A stretch of DNA of 64,000 nucleotides. Origin: Myxococcota bacterium (GTDB lineage Bacteria; Myxococcota; JAJVIH01). This document shows, piece by piece, positions 8,421 through 17,486 of the stretch; position 1 is the stretch's first letter, and the number at the start of each line of letters is the position of its first letter. The translations under genes and the position numbers were made by a program. The DNA lies in NCBI GenBank assembly GCA_022072125.1, contig JAJVIH010000030.1, positions 1 through 64,000 on the forward strand, written 5' to 3'. Below the pieces are notes generated by a model. It was not told where the DNA came from. It saw nothing but the letters and a program-made list of their open reading frames with translations, and ran no database searches.

Positions 8421-9323
8421 ATGAAACCCATGGCCAACCGCATCTTCAAGGGAATATTCGCCGTCGCGTGCCTGCTCGCGCTGACCAGTTGCCGGGCTGG
8501 CGACGCCGATGGCACGGGTTTGAACCCGGACTTGCGCACCACCGGCGGTATCGCCATTCCGGTGGATGACGGCGGACAACCCGCCTCTCCCCCCTCGGGC
8601 AACTCTCCTCCAGCCGATGCGGGCCGGAGCGATTCATCCGCCAGCGATATCGCCCCGCCCGATGTCCAGGTGCCGTCAGACAGCGGCCCGGTCAACCCGC
8701 CGCCCGCCGATGCCGGCGCGGCGGATGCGGCGCCAACGGACACCGGGCCCCAGCCGCCCGCCAAGGCATGGAAAATCCTGGCCATGGAAACTTTCGACAA
8801 CGGTTTTGGAGATGGATTCCGTCTGGTTCAGTCCCTGGCGGCGGACAGCGGCGAACTGCTCGCCACCGGGGCCCGCGGCTTCGCCATCCACAAGACATCC
8901 TTCGCGCCGCCCGAGCCCGTGCGTCTGACGCTGAGCGTGCCGACACGCGGCTCCGCCGGCGAGGAGTGCGGGTTGATGCTGGCTGAAAACGACGCCCTCG
9001 ACAGCAGCCTGCGCATGGGGCTGCGCTTTACCGGCGACGCCACCATTTTGATGGCGGGACGGGATCGCAAGGAGGCGCCGGAGATGGTCGAAAAGTCCAT
9101 CAAGATTTTCAAATTCCCCTTGGAGATGGCCATGGAACGGGAGGGGGATATCGTCACCGTGGTTGTGCGGGACGACACCCAATACGAAGCCGCCCGGATT
9201 TCGTTCGCGGTTCCGGCTCTTGGCGGACGGGGATCTCCCGCTATTTACATATTCAGCACGGAGAAACGGCTGGCGCGGCTGGACAACCTGGCGATCGCCA
9301 CCCTTCAGTCGAGCGAGAAATAG
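8421..9323 (+). CDS. Lipoprotein with Asp/Ser/Pro-rich stalk
   Basis: A 300-residue lipoprotein: a signal with lipobox LTSC (Cys about 24), a low-complexity Asp/Ala/Pro/Ser stalk (about 30-115) and a C-terminal domain beginning AWKILAMETFDNGF. That domain has beta-strand alternation and a late SPAIYIFSTEKRLARLDNLAI motif resembling jelly-roll (LamG or 3-keto-disaccharide hydrolase type) folds; this assignment is tentative. The start could also be the ATG at 8430. Its 3' end overlaps the convergent deoC by 19 bp. Confidence 0.8.
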   Translation: MKPMANRIFKGIFAVACLLALTSCRAGDADGTGLNPDLRTTGGIAIPVDDGGQPASPPSGNSPPADAGRSDSSASDIAPPDVQVPSDSGPVNPPPADAGAADAAPTDTGPQPPAKAWKILAMETFDNGFGDGFRLVQSLAADSGELLATGARGFAIHKTSFAPPEPVRLTLSVPTRGSAGEECGLMLAENDALDSSLRMGLRFTGDATILMAGRDRKEAPEMVEKSIKIFKFPLEMAMEREGDIVTVVVRDDTQYEAARISFAVPALGGRGSPAIYIFSTEKRLARLDNLAIATLQSSEK

Positions 9324-10240
9324 TCTGGCGACTGGTAGCGGCCGCTCTTGAGCCATTCAATCTGCATCAACACGTCATTGAGCAGGGTGCTGGCGCCGAA
9401 CCGGAACCAGTTGGGGGACAACCAGGCGTCGCCCATGGTTTCCTTCACCATCACCAGATAGTGCAGGGCCTGTTTGGCGGTGCGGATTCCTCCCGCCGGC
9501 TTCATGCCGATCATCTTGCCGGTCGCGCGGTAATGGTCGCGAATGGCCTCCAGCATCACCAGCGTGACGGGGATGGAGGCGGCGCTGGGGATTTTGCCTG
9601 TCGAGGTCTTGATGAAGTCGGCGCCCGCCGCCATGGCGATGTCGCTGGCGTGCCGCACGGTGTCGAAGTCGCCCAGTTCGCCGGTTTCCAGAATGACCTT
9701 CAGATGGGCCTGGCCGCAAGCCTCCCTGGTCTGGGCGATTTCATCGAATACCTTTGCGTAGTCGCCCGCCAGCATGGCCCCGCGATCAATCACCATGTCA
9801 ATTTCATCGGCGCCCATCTCCACGGTGCGGCGCACTTCATCCAGCTTGAGCGGGAGCGGGGAATGCCCGGAAGGAAAGGCCGTGGCCACGGCGGCGACCT
9901 TGACTCCGGAACCCTTGAGCGCCTGCGCCGCCACCGGAACCAGGTTGGGATACACGCATACCGCCGCGGTGGAAGGAACATCGGGATCCGCGGGATTGGG
10001 ATGCATCGCCTTCTGGCACATGGCGCTCACCTTGCCAGGGGAGTCCGCTCCTTCCAGTGTGGTCAGGTCCATCATGCTCACGGCGAGTTTGAGCCCCTGC
10101 AACTTGGAACCAGCCTTGATGCTGCGTTTGGTGAAGGCCGCGGCGCGCGTTTCAATGCCGGTTTTGTCCACGGCCACCGCGGGATGGCGCAGCGCGGATG
10201 GCATGGCGGGTCTGGATATCGAGGTGACGTTGTTGCTCAT
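9305..10240 (-). CDS. deoC: Deoxyribose-phosphate aldolase
   Basis: A cytoplasmic class I aldolase that cleaves 2-deoxyribose-5-phosphate to acetaldehyde and glyceraldehyde-3-phosphate in nucleoside salvage. The 311 residues include VCVYPNLVPVAAQAL, VAAVATAFPSGHSP, EIDMVIDRGAMLAGDY, LKVILETGELGD and the Schiff-base lysine segment ADFIKTSTGK, then GMKPAGGIRT with the second conserved lysine. It is longer than the ~220-residue E. coli short form lineage and fits the longer DeoC forms of about 250-330 residues. It is convergent with, and overlaps by 19 bp, the lipoprotein gene on the other strand. Confidence 0.95.
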   Translation of the reverse strand: MSNNVTSISRPAMPSALRHPAVAVDKTGIETRAAAFTKRSIKAGSKLQGLKLAVSMMDLTTLEGADSPGKVSAMCQKAMHPNPADPDVPSTAAVCVYPNLVPVAAQALKGSGVKVAAVATAFPSGHSPLPLKLDEVRRTVEMGADEIDMVIDRGAMLAGDYAKVFDEIAQTREACGQAHLKVILETGELGDFDTVRHASDIAMAAGADFIKTSTGKIPSAASIPVTLVMLEAIRDHYRATGKMIGMKPAGGIRTAKQALHYLVMVKETMGDAWLSPNWFRFGASTLLNDVLMQIEWLKSGRYQSPDYFSLD

Positions 10241-10482
10241 GACGGGGAAGTTTGCCGAAACCCCCTTTCCCGTGCAAGCACCAGCCGGATTTGGTTTGTC
10301 GCTCCCCCGGTTTTGGGAACCGGACGGGATTTTTTCCCGCCGCGGCGCGGGAGCGGCGATCCGCGGAATGTGGTGAATGGACTGGGCCGGGCCATCTGCT
10401 GGACCTTACCCGCGGGATTGAATAAATTCCGCCGTTGATTCCGTCATTCAGCGGCATGACCAGGCACGTGATTGAGGACGCC

Positions 10483-13125
10483 ATGATCTATTGCAACCGA
10501 TGTGGATCGCAAAATCTGGAAACCGCCCGGTTCTGCGGACGCTGTGGGGCGGATTTGGCCCCCGCTCCCGCCACCCCATCGCCCGCCGTGGTTCCGGCGC
10601 CGTGGACGACGCCCGCGCCGCCTTCATACACCCCGTCGCCGCACCCCGTCAGCGGGCCGGTAAGCGGCGGCTTTGGCGGCGGACCGGTGGAAGGCACCGA
10701 ATTTGACTCCGGCGTCCAGTTCATGGGCGGCATGCTGCAGCCCGGCACGACCTTCGCGCGGCGTTTTGAAATCCGGAAATTGCTGGGTCAGGGCGGCATG
10801 GGATCAGTCTACCTGGCGCACGACAAAATCCGCCGCCGTGAAGTCGCGCTCAAACTGATGTTGCCCAACCTGATTGAATCGGAACGGGCGCGGGAGCGCT
10901 TCATTCGCGAGGTCACCACGTCCCAGAACCTGCGTCACGAACATATCGTTCAGGTGCTCGATCTGGGATCGGAAGGTCCGGAAGACAAGCCGTTCCTGTA
11001 CTACACCATGGAATTCATCGGCGGCGAGGACGTGCGGAAAATGCTGGAAAGCTCCGCGCGTTCCGGCGGCCATGGCCTGCCGCTGCAGGCGATTTTGCGC
11101 ATCATGGAGGACGTCTGCGCCGCGCTGGACTATGCGCACAACCACAAGCCGCGCGTGGTCCACCGGGACCTGTCCCCGGACAATATTCTTGTCCGGCATT
11201 CGGACGGAGAATGCGTGCTCATGGACTTCGGCATCGCCAAGGCCATGGAGGAAGAGAACCGCAGCGCGTTCACCAAAACCGGTCAGGCGATTGGAAAGGC
11301 CCACTACATGGCGCCCGAACAGAGCCGCGACGGCGCCCATGTGGACCACCGGGCGGATATCTATTCAATGGGCATCATCCTGTACGAACTGAGTACGGGA
11401 CATTTGCCGCAGGGCGCCCGCCCCGAACCCATCGCCGCGTACCGGAATGATCTTCCAGCGGGTTTTCAGGACATCTTTGAAAAAGCCGCGGCACCCCGGG
11501 CCGAAAACCGCTACAACCAGGCCATGGATCTGTGGCGCGATGTGCAGGCCGCTGTCGAGGGCAGGCCGCTGACCGCGGCCACATCACATGGCGCCTCCCC
11601 GGCGCCGCTGACCCCTGCTCCGGTGACTCCGGCGCTGGTGACTCCAGCCCCCGTCACGGCCCCGCCGGTCAACAAAGCCGTGTCCCCTGCTCCCGTCACT
11701 CCTTCACCGGCAAGCCTGTCTCCGGCGCCCGTCGAAGCTCCAAAGAAGGGAAAAGGCAAAACCGTCGCCATGATCGTGGGGGGATTCGTGGCCGTGGGTG
11801 TGGCGCTGGTGGCGATCACCGGCAAGAAGGAGGAAAAAACCGATTACCCGCCGGGCGAATCGCCCATGGTGGGATTGACCGATCCCAAACCCGCCGGTCC
11901 GCCGGGCGCGGATCCGGCCAAGGCGGAAGATCCCGGGCCAGCGGCGGCCCCATCCACTGCGTCCAAAACCCCAGGCCCGGCCGGTTCAGGGGCGGCGGCG
12001 GCGATCAAACTCTCGCCCGTCGCCGCGGATGCGCCGCTCGACACGGCTGGCGACGCTCCGGCGCAAGGCCCTGAAAACGCCCGGGTGGTGATCACCGTCT
12101 TCAGCGATTTCCAGTGTCCCTTCTGCGCGAAACTGCCGCCGGTGATCAAACAGATCCGCCAGACCTGGCCTGATGACGTGCGCGTGGTTTGGCGCAACCT
12201 GCCGCTGGATTTTCACCCGCGCGCCAAACCTGCCTCCATCGCCGCCACGGCTGCTGGAGCCCAGGGGAAATTCTGGGAATTCCACGACCAGCTTTTCGCC
12301 AATCCGAAAGCGCTGGAGGACAACGACTTCCTGAATACGGCCGCCCAGTTGGGACTGGACAAGGACCGCTTCCAGGCCGCCCTGAAGGATGCCGCCGTCT
12401 CCAAATATGTGGAGGCCGACATCACTTACTCCAAGGCCTGGAAGGTGACGGGGACCCCATCGTCGTTTGTCAACGGCAAGTTGCTCGCGGGCGCGCAGCC
12501 GTTCGATACATTCAAGGAGGCCATTGAAACCGAACTCGCGGCCATGCAGCAGTTGATTTCCTCCGGCAAGGACGTGAAACAAGCCCGCCTGGAGCGGATC
12601 AAGATCAACCAGAGCGCCCCCGGCGACGAGAAAAAGCACGAACCCATTCTGGAAAAACCCAGGGAAATCGCAAAAACACCCCCCAAACCAGTCAAAGCCG
12701 CCAAGGGTGAGCGTTTCACGGACAACGGCGATGGCACCATCAGCGACTCCAAGACCGGACTGATGTGGACCAAGGACGACAGCTACAACCGCGTGAAGAA
12801 ATGCATGACCTATGGCGAGGCGGTGCGCTTTGTGCGCGGGCTCAGCACTGGCGGACACCGGGACTGGCGCGTTCCCACGGTTTCCGAGTTGTTCACGCTG
12901 TACAAGTCCGGGGACAACCGCGACTTTGACAATGAAGGGCTGGCCTACAGTTCGGCCTTCTCGCGGGGCGGCACCTACATGTACTGGTCCTCTGAAACGG
13001 TGGGAGGCAGTTCCGCCAAGGCTGTCGCGCTGGGCAAGGTCTATGGCGGCAAGATTGACACCCATGCCTACAGCGATTGCGGGGCGTCCCTTGGCGTCCG
13101 CGCGGTGCGTAGAAACACCAAATAA
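10483..13125 (+). CDS. Zinc-ribbon/Ser-Thr kinase/DsbA-like/DUF1566 fusion protein
   Basis: An 880-residue membrane signalling protein with an unusual domain order. Residues 1-25 form a zinc ribbon (C4, C7, C18, C21). A Pro-rich linker leads to a Hanks-type kinase (about 95-350) with GQGGMGSV, catalytic K124, HRDLSPDN with D229, and DFG with D248, so it looks active. A second Pro/Thr-rich linker precedes one membrane helix (about 427-446). Outside lies a DsbA/thioredoxin-like domain (about 530-700) with FSDFQCPFC, both cysteines (C545, C548) kept, then a DUF1566 domain (about 744-880: FTDNGDGTISDSKTGLMW, GHRDWRVPTVSEL). The start at 10483 has GAGG upstream and begins exactly at the zinc ribbon; an earlier in-frame start at 10435 adds only a short extension. 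Domain identities are family knowledge; redox sensing is inference. Confidence 0.9.
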   Translation: MIYCNRCGSQNLETARFCGRCGADLAPAPATPSPAVVPAPWTTPAPPSYTPSPHPVSGPVSGGFGGGPVEGTEFDSGVQFMGGMLQPGTTFARRFEIRKLLGQGGMGSVYLAHDKIRRREVALKLMLPNLIESERARERFIREVTTSQNLRHEHIVQVLDLGSEGPEDKPFLYYTMEFIGGEDVRKMLESSARSGGHGLPLQAILRIMEDVCAALDYAHNHKPRVVHRDLSPDNILVRHSDGECVLMDFGIAKAMEEENRSAFTKTGQAIGKAHYMAPEQSRDGAHVDHRADIYSMGIILYELSTGHLPQGARPEPIAAYRNDLPAGFQDIFEKAAAPRAENRYNQAMDLWRDVQAAVEGRPLTAATSHGASPAPLTPAPVTPALVTPAPVTAPPVNKAVSPAPVTPSPASLSPAPVEAPKKGKGKTVAMIVGGFVAVGVALVAITGKKEEKTDYPPGESPMVGLTDPKPAGPPGADPAKAEDPGPAAAPSTASKTPGPAGSGAAAAIKLSPVAADAPLDTAGDAPAQGPENARVVITVFSDFQCPFCAKLPPVIKQIRQTWPDDVRVVWRNLPLDFHPRAKPASIAATAAGAQGKFWEFHDQLFANPKALEDNDFLNTAAQLGLDKDRFQAALKDAAVSKYVEADITYSKAWKVTGTPSSFVNGKLLAGAQPFDTFKEAIETELAAMQQLISSGKDVKQARLERIKINQSAPGDEKKHEPILEKPREIAKTPPKPVKAAKGERFTDNGDGTISDSKTGLMWTKDDSYNRVKKCMTYGEAVRFVRGLSTGGHRDWRVPTVSELFTLYKSGDNRDFDNEGLAYSSAFSRGGTYMYWSSETVGGSSAKAVALGKVYGGKIDTHAYSDCGASLGVRAVRRNTK

Positions 13126-13371
13126 ATGGCGATGGATACAGCGTCTCCTGCTGACGCACGGCGTGGAATGCCCGGATAACCAGCCGTTCACGGACCACAT
13201 GCGCGGTTCGTGAACTCGCCTGACGGCCAACCCGCAAGCCCTCATTTTATCCACGCCATGTCCAACTTCCGCGGCGCATGCGCCAACAACGGCCCCTTCA
13301 ACCAGATTCAGGCAAACGGCTTGCCATGAAGCCTCGCGGGATCGGGCGCGTGTCCGCCTGGAATCGCTGGC

Positions 13372-14961
13372 TCAGTTGTTGCGCCTGAACCGGAAGCCGT
13401 AGCGCACCGTCACCGGCGAACCATTGGCCGAAACCGGGAAACGCCATTCCATCAGGCGACTCTCCAGGCATTCATGCAGTTCGCCGTTCTGGACGGAATC
13501 CGGATCCGCCTGGGCGCTGGTCACCGCCCCATCGGGACCGATGGTGAAGACCATCAACACCCGGCCGGCCAGTTGTGGATCACGCAGCAGGGACTTTTCA
13601 TAGCAGGCGCGCACCTGTCCGCGCCACCGCGCCACCACTGCCTCGATCAGGCTCGGATGAATGGCGGGACTGGGGTCTTCCAGCGGCGAAACCCGCTGTT
13701 CCATGGCCGTCAGCGAACCAGGCCCATCGCCGGTTGGCGGATCGGGGGGGGCGAGCGTCACCGGTACAAGCGCGGGGGGGGGCCCCACCGGCGCGCCAGA
13801 CCCCGGAGTGGCGGATGAAGACGCCGCGGCGGCCGGCTGCAAGGCGGAGATCGCCACCTCCAACTCCCTGCCCCGCTCGCCGGGCAGGTTTTCCATCGCC
13901 AGCACGCCCTTGCCCCTGCCGGAGGCGCCGGGCGGCGCCGCGCCGTTCGCCGGGAACTGGAACGACGGGGCGCGGGAGAGGCCGGATTTGCCGTTGCCGG
14001 CCGGCCGCGAACCGGCCGCATCCCGTGGATTGGTCCAACTGGTGGACGGGGACAACGATCCGCCGCCGGCATTGTCCAGCGGGGCGACGCTGACCGCGCC
14101 GCCGGGACCACTGCTCCCCGGACCGGGGATCAAGACATCCTTCACCGGGTCACGCAGGAAGGGCGCCAGCATGATGACAATGATGAGCAGCGCGGCGTGC
14201 GCCATCGTCGAGGTGGAGAGCCAGGTGGTGAAGGAATAGTCCAGGCGGGCCGGAGAAGCGCGGGGCGCATTGGGAACCGCCACATACCCCACCAGGAAAG
14301 TGGAGCCGCCCGCAACGATCTCGTAGCGATCTCCGGGGTGCAGGGGGATGCGGACCGGCCGCAGAATATTGTCCGGCTCCACCCCTGGCAGGGAAACCCC
14401 GCCAGCCTGGGGCGCCAAACGGCGGCAGGCCATACCCGGCAATACCTGCATCCGGTAATCAAATCCGTCGTGAACCACCAGCGCCAGTTCGGGTAGGGCA
14501 AGGTCTGATTCGGGCACGGTGAAATCCGAACTGCTCAACCCGCCAACGCGGAGCGCCCGCCCCGGATCGCAATACCGGACATCCAGAATCGCGTGTCCCC
14601 ACAGTTGCACCACCTCCACCGCCATCCGTCCGCTGGCGGATACGGGCCGGGATTGTTCCGCAAGCTGCACCGGCTGGAGTACCGGAACTTCCATCCCCCC
14701 GGGCGGGGCGTCATCATGTTCATCAGCTTGTTCAACCGGACTGAAACCGCCATCCGGTTGGGACTGCAACCATGGTTGGTCTGGCCAGGAACGGCTGTCA
14801 TCCGCGATGGCCATGCTTCCCAAGGCTTCAATCAGGCTGCGGGTCTGGGCGACATCCCGGCGGCACGCCAGGCACTCCTGCATATGCAGCAGGTCTTCCG
14901 GCTGGGGATGGCCTTCCGCCGCGCGGTGAAGGGCCTCGTTATCCAGATGGGGTGTCGGCAT
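13372..14961 (-). CDS. zf-HC2/FHA-like/TM/AgmX-TonB C-terminal protein
   Basis: A 529-residue protein starting at MPTPHLDNEAL, with GAGG 7 nt upstream. The frame is open much further upstream, but that part is antisense to the lipoprotein gene. The N-terminus carries an anti-sigma-type zinc motif H-x3-C-x2-C (H26, C30, C33). A degenerate FHA-like region (about 122-240, RALRVGG and SSDFTVPES) is followed by one membrane helix (about 245-268), a long Pro/Ala/Gly-rich periplasmic stretch, and a C-terminal AgmX/PglI-type TonB-like domain (about 435-529: RACYEKSLLRDPQLAGRVLMVFTIGPDGAV). This topology would couple a cytoplasmic sensor to the outer envelope. It resembles GltG/GltJ of the Myxococcus gliding machine and the FHA-like protein at 34971-36374. 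Confidence 0.8.
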   Translation of the reverse strand: MPTPHLDNEALHRAAEGHPQPEDLLHMQECLACRRDVAQTRSLIEALGSMAIADDSRSWPDQPWLQSQPDGGFSPVEQADEHDDAPPGGMEVPVLQPVQLAEQSRPVSASGRMAVEVVQLWGHAILDVRYCDPGRALRVGGLSSSDFTVPESDLALPELALVVHDGFDYRMQVLPGMACRRLAPQAGGVSLPGVEPDNILRPVRIPLHPGDRYEIVAGGSTFLVGYVAVPNAPRASPARLDYSFTTWLSTSTMAHAALLIIVIMLAPFLRDPVKDVLIPGPGSSGPGGAVSVAPLDNAGGGSLSPSTSWTNPRDAAGSRPAGNGKSGLSRAPSFQFPANGAAPPGASGRGKGVLAMENLPGERGRELEVAISALQPAAAASSSATPGSGAPVGPPPALVPVTLAPPDPPTGDGPGSLTAMEQRVSPLEDPSPAIHPSLIEAVVARWRGQVRACYEKSLLRDPQLAGRVLMVFTIGPDGAVTSAQADPDSVQNGELHECLESRLMEWRFPVSANGSPVTVRYGFRFRRNN

Positions 14962-15187
14962 GGCGCAACCTCGCCCCCAACAACGTCCGCCACGGCGTAC
15001 ATGTCTAACCCCCCAACAATGCCGCCGCTTGCCCAATCCGGGGGCGCGCTGGCGCATGAGAGCCAACCAGGTCAGGTCATCAAGTACGAACACACCAGGC
15101 GCGGCAGGGTTGTTGACAGTCTTGCTGGCGGGTGCTACCGCCTTTGACAAGGGGCTCGCAGAACGCCGCGAAGGGGGGCTGTTCCAC

Positions 15188-16417
15188 ATGTCCAGATTCC
15201 CGGGAAGAACCCTATTCTGGTTTGGCGCATTGGCGCTGATGTTATTCACCGCCTGTGAAGATTCCGGCCTGGCTGACGCAACGGTGCGGCCGCGCAAGGG
15301 GGGCGATGCCTCGATCACCCCCGGATTGAACGAACCCGACCTTCCGGGTGATCCCGGCCCTGGTGACGCCAGCATCGAGGATGACGGTTCCGGACCAGCC
15401 CCTCCCGCCGAGGAACTGGACGCCGGCGGGGAAGACGACGCCCTTTTCAACCCGCTCCGCGACGCCAGCAAACCCGATACCGCCGAAACGGATACCGGCG
15501 CGGCGGACACCGGACCCGGGGATACGGAACCCGCCGATACCGGTGCGGGCGGCGCGGATGCATCATCCCCGGATAGCGGACCGCCCGACGTCGCACCGGC
15601 TGATACGGGCTCCGCGGATACAAGCCTTGCTGACGCCGGCATCGAGGATACCGGCGCATCCGACACCGCCGCCGCCGACGCCGGTGCAAGCGATACCGGC
15701 GCGGACGCCAGCTTACCAGACAGCGGAACCAGCGACGGCGCGGACGCCAACCCCGGGGCGGACGCCGCTTCCACCGATGGTTCCGGCGCCGACTCGGGAA
15801 CGGCGGACAATGGAGATGGCGGCGTTCTGCCTGGAACTGGCGACAACAACGCCGTCTGCGGCCCCACGCCGGCAACCGGTTGCAGCGACGGATTGACCTG
15901 TTTTGTTCCCTGGACCGGAGCGAGCAAGCATTACTGCAAACCCGCGTGCAAGGTCTCGACCGATTGCGCGGCGGGAAGCCAGTGCGTGAAAAACGTCTGC
16001 CTGGAAGAACCGCGCCTGACCTCGAAGTGGAAGTTGGGCAGCGTGGCGGTGACCGCGGCGCAGAGAAAAAGCGATGGCTCCAACTGGGACGCCAGCCTGG
16101 CGGATGTCAGCCCGGACCTGAAGATCATCCTGACCATCGGAGGCAAGGAATACCCCTCCAGCCAGAACATGAACAAACACTCCACATCCTGGGATTTCTC
16201 GAAGAACGGTCCTTTCACCGCCGGACAACTCGTCACCGCGAGAATCCTGCTCTACGACATGGATGAATGGTCCGCGAACGACATCATTCTGGACGACACG
16301 GTGGATATCTCCCCGAAATGGGCGGATCATGAATGGCGGATCACCATCACCACGGTGGGCAAATACCAGAACACGCCGCTGGGAACGGTGACCTTCCAGT
16401 TGCTGCCTCAGCCGTAG
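15188..16417 (+). CDS. Asp-rich lipoprotein with Cys-rich and C2-like domains
   Basis: A 409-residue lipoprotein starting at MSRFPGRTLFW; the frame extends upstream but without signal character. The lipobox is LFTAC (Cys about 21). A very long low-complexity stalk (about 30-215) is built of DTG, DAG and DSG units. A Cys-rich knot follows (CGPTPATGC...CFVPW...YCKPACKVSTDCAAGSQC...NVC), then a C-terminal domain with PDLKIILTIGGKEYPSS and LLYDMDEWSANDIILDD, which looks like a C2-type beta sandwich with acidic, possibly calcium-binding, loops. It is divergent from the zf-HC2/AgmX gene. Stalks of this type are common in Myxococcota and Bradymonadales surface lipoproteins. Ligand unknown. Confidence 0.82.
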   Translation: MSRFPGRTLFWFGALALMLFTACEDSGLADATVRPRKGGDASITPGLNEPDLPGDPGPGDASIEDDGSGPAPPAEELDAGGEDDALFNPLRDASKPDTAETDTGAADTGPGDTEPADTGAGGADASSPDSGPPDVAPADTGSADTSLADAGIEDTGASDTAAADAGASDTGADASLPDSGTSDGADANPGADAASTDGSGADSGTADNGDGGVLPGTGDNNAVCGPTPATGCSDGLTCFVPWTGASKHYCKPACKVSTDCAAGSQCVKNVCLEEPRLTSKWKLGSVAVTAAQRKSDGSNWDASLADVSPDLKIILTIGGKEYPSSQNMNKHSTSWDFSKNGPFTAGQLVTARILLYDMDEWSANDIILDDTVDISPKWADHEWRITITTVGKYQNTPLGTVTFQLLPQP

Positions 16418-16494
16418 CCGGACCAAATCCGCGGCGGTCCGGTTCCGCCTCCGCCAGCGGAAGCAAACCCGCCAGGGTTCGCGGCGGCAGGGGG

Positions 16495-17406
16495 TTATCC
16501 GCCAAAGGGGTCTGGGAAGAGGCTCCCGGTCCAGGATACTCCCGCCATGATGGTATAGCCGCGCGCCACAAAGGCGCCCCAGGGGATGATCCCCGCTTCC
16601 GCCTCCAGGGAAAAACCGGCGGCGATGGGAATCAGCAACCCAGCCGCCGCGTTGATCATGCTGGAAGTGGGACTGTCGTTGACCGCGCTCAACCGTTGAC
16701 TGGCGGCCGCGCGCGCCGTGATCGCCAGGTGCTCCGGCCAGATGAAAACTCCGCCGCCCGCGGACGCCGTGAACTGGTGTCCGAATCCGCGGGTGCGCAG
16801 GCGCACGCCCGCTTCCCCCTGCAACCAGCCTGGAATGGGGTGCATGGACCATCCGATCTGCGCCACGGGAGTGATATCCACGCTGCCATCGCCCAGCGCC
16901 GGAAAGAACGGGCTGGACCGCGGGTGATCCGGGTTCTGAAAACTGGAGCCGGTGACCGATGTCAACACGCCGCTGTACAGCGGCAGGCGGGTGCTGAGTT
17001 GCAGCGCCAGAGCGATCGGCGCGCGGATGATTTGCCCCTGCAGGTGGATATCGAGATCGCCGGCGCCCCGGCGGTTGAACCGCACGCCGCCGCCGTTCAG
17101 GGTGTTACGGGCCGCGAACCACGGCAGGGATAGCCCCAGAGCCACCCGGGGCAACAGGCCCATCTCCAGGTAGGCGTATGCGGCGGCGTTCCCGTATTCC
17201 AGCGCGGGATCGGGAACCAGGGTTCCGTTGATGTCGAAAATCCCATCGCTGAAAAACGCCCCGCCGGAGAGTTTGGCGTAGGTTTCGCCCGGTTGTTTGA
17301 CCCAGGCCCCGGCATGTGCGTCTGGCGCGGTGAACGCCAAAACCAGCGCCATCCACGCCAAGCCGGCGGCGCGGCGCGGGGAACGGATTGAGCCCGTGGT
17401 CATCAT
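16495..17406 (-). CDS. Probable outer-membrane beta-barrel protein
   Basis: A 303-residue secreted protein. A signal peptide (about 1-33, ending AHAGAW) is followed by GETYAKLSGGAFFSDG and alternating beta strands with aromatic belts (AYAYLEMGLLPRVALGLSLPWFA, LALQLSTRLPLYSG, GEAGVRLRTRGFGHQFTASAGGGV). This pattern fits the MetA-degradation or transporter-like barrel families of about 280-320 residues. It lies about 80 bp downstream of icmF on the same strand, so it may be read from that operon. Substrate unknown. Confidence 0.7.
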   Translation of the reverse strand: MMTTGSIRSPRRAAGLAWMALVLAFTAPDAHAGAWVKQPGETYAKLSGGAFFSDGIFDINGTLVPDPALEYGNAAAYAYLEMGLLPRVALGLSLPWFAARNTLNGGGVRFNRRGAGDLDIHLQGQIIRAPIALALQLSTRLPLYSGVLTSVTGSSFQNPDHPRSSPFFPALGDGSVDITPVAQIGWSMHPIPGWLQGEAGVRLRTRGFGHQFTASAGGGVFIWPEHLAITARAAASQRLSAVNDSPTSSMINAAAGLLIPIAAGFSLEAEAGIIPWGAFVARGYTIMAGVSWTGSLFPDPFGG

Positions 17407-17486
17407 CGCACCATCCGGCCGCCAATACGCCGCATCACGCGGAAACGTTACAAGCGCCCTGCAAACGGGACGTCACCCTTTTCCGG

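Noticed and set aside
13372-15927. An 851-codon minus-strand frame covering the AgmX-like gene and the opposite lipoprotein gene
   Set aside because: The part beyond 14961 is antisense to the DTG-repeat lipoprotein and reads as Ala/Pro/Ser repeats, a shadow of that stalk. The true start is at the zf-HC2 region.
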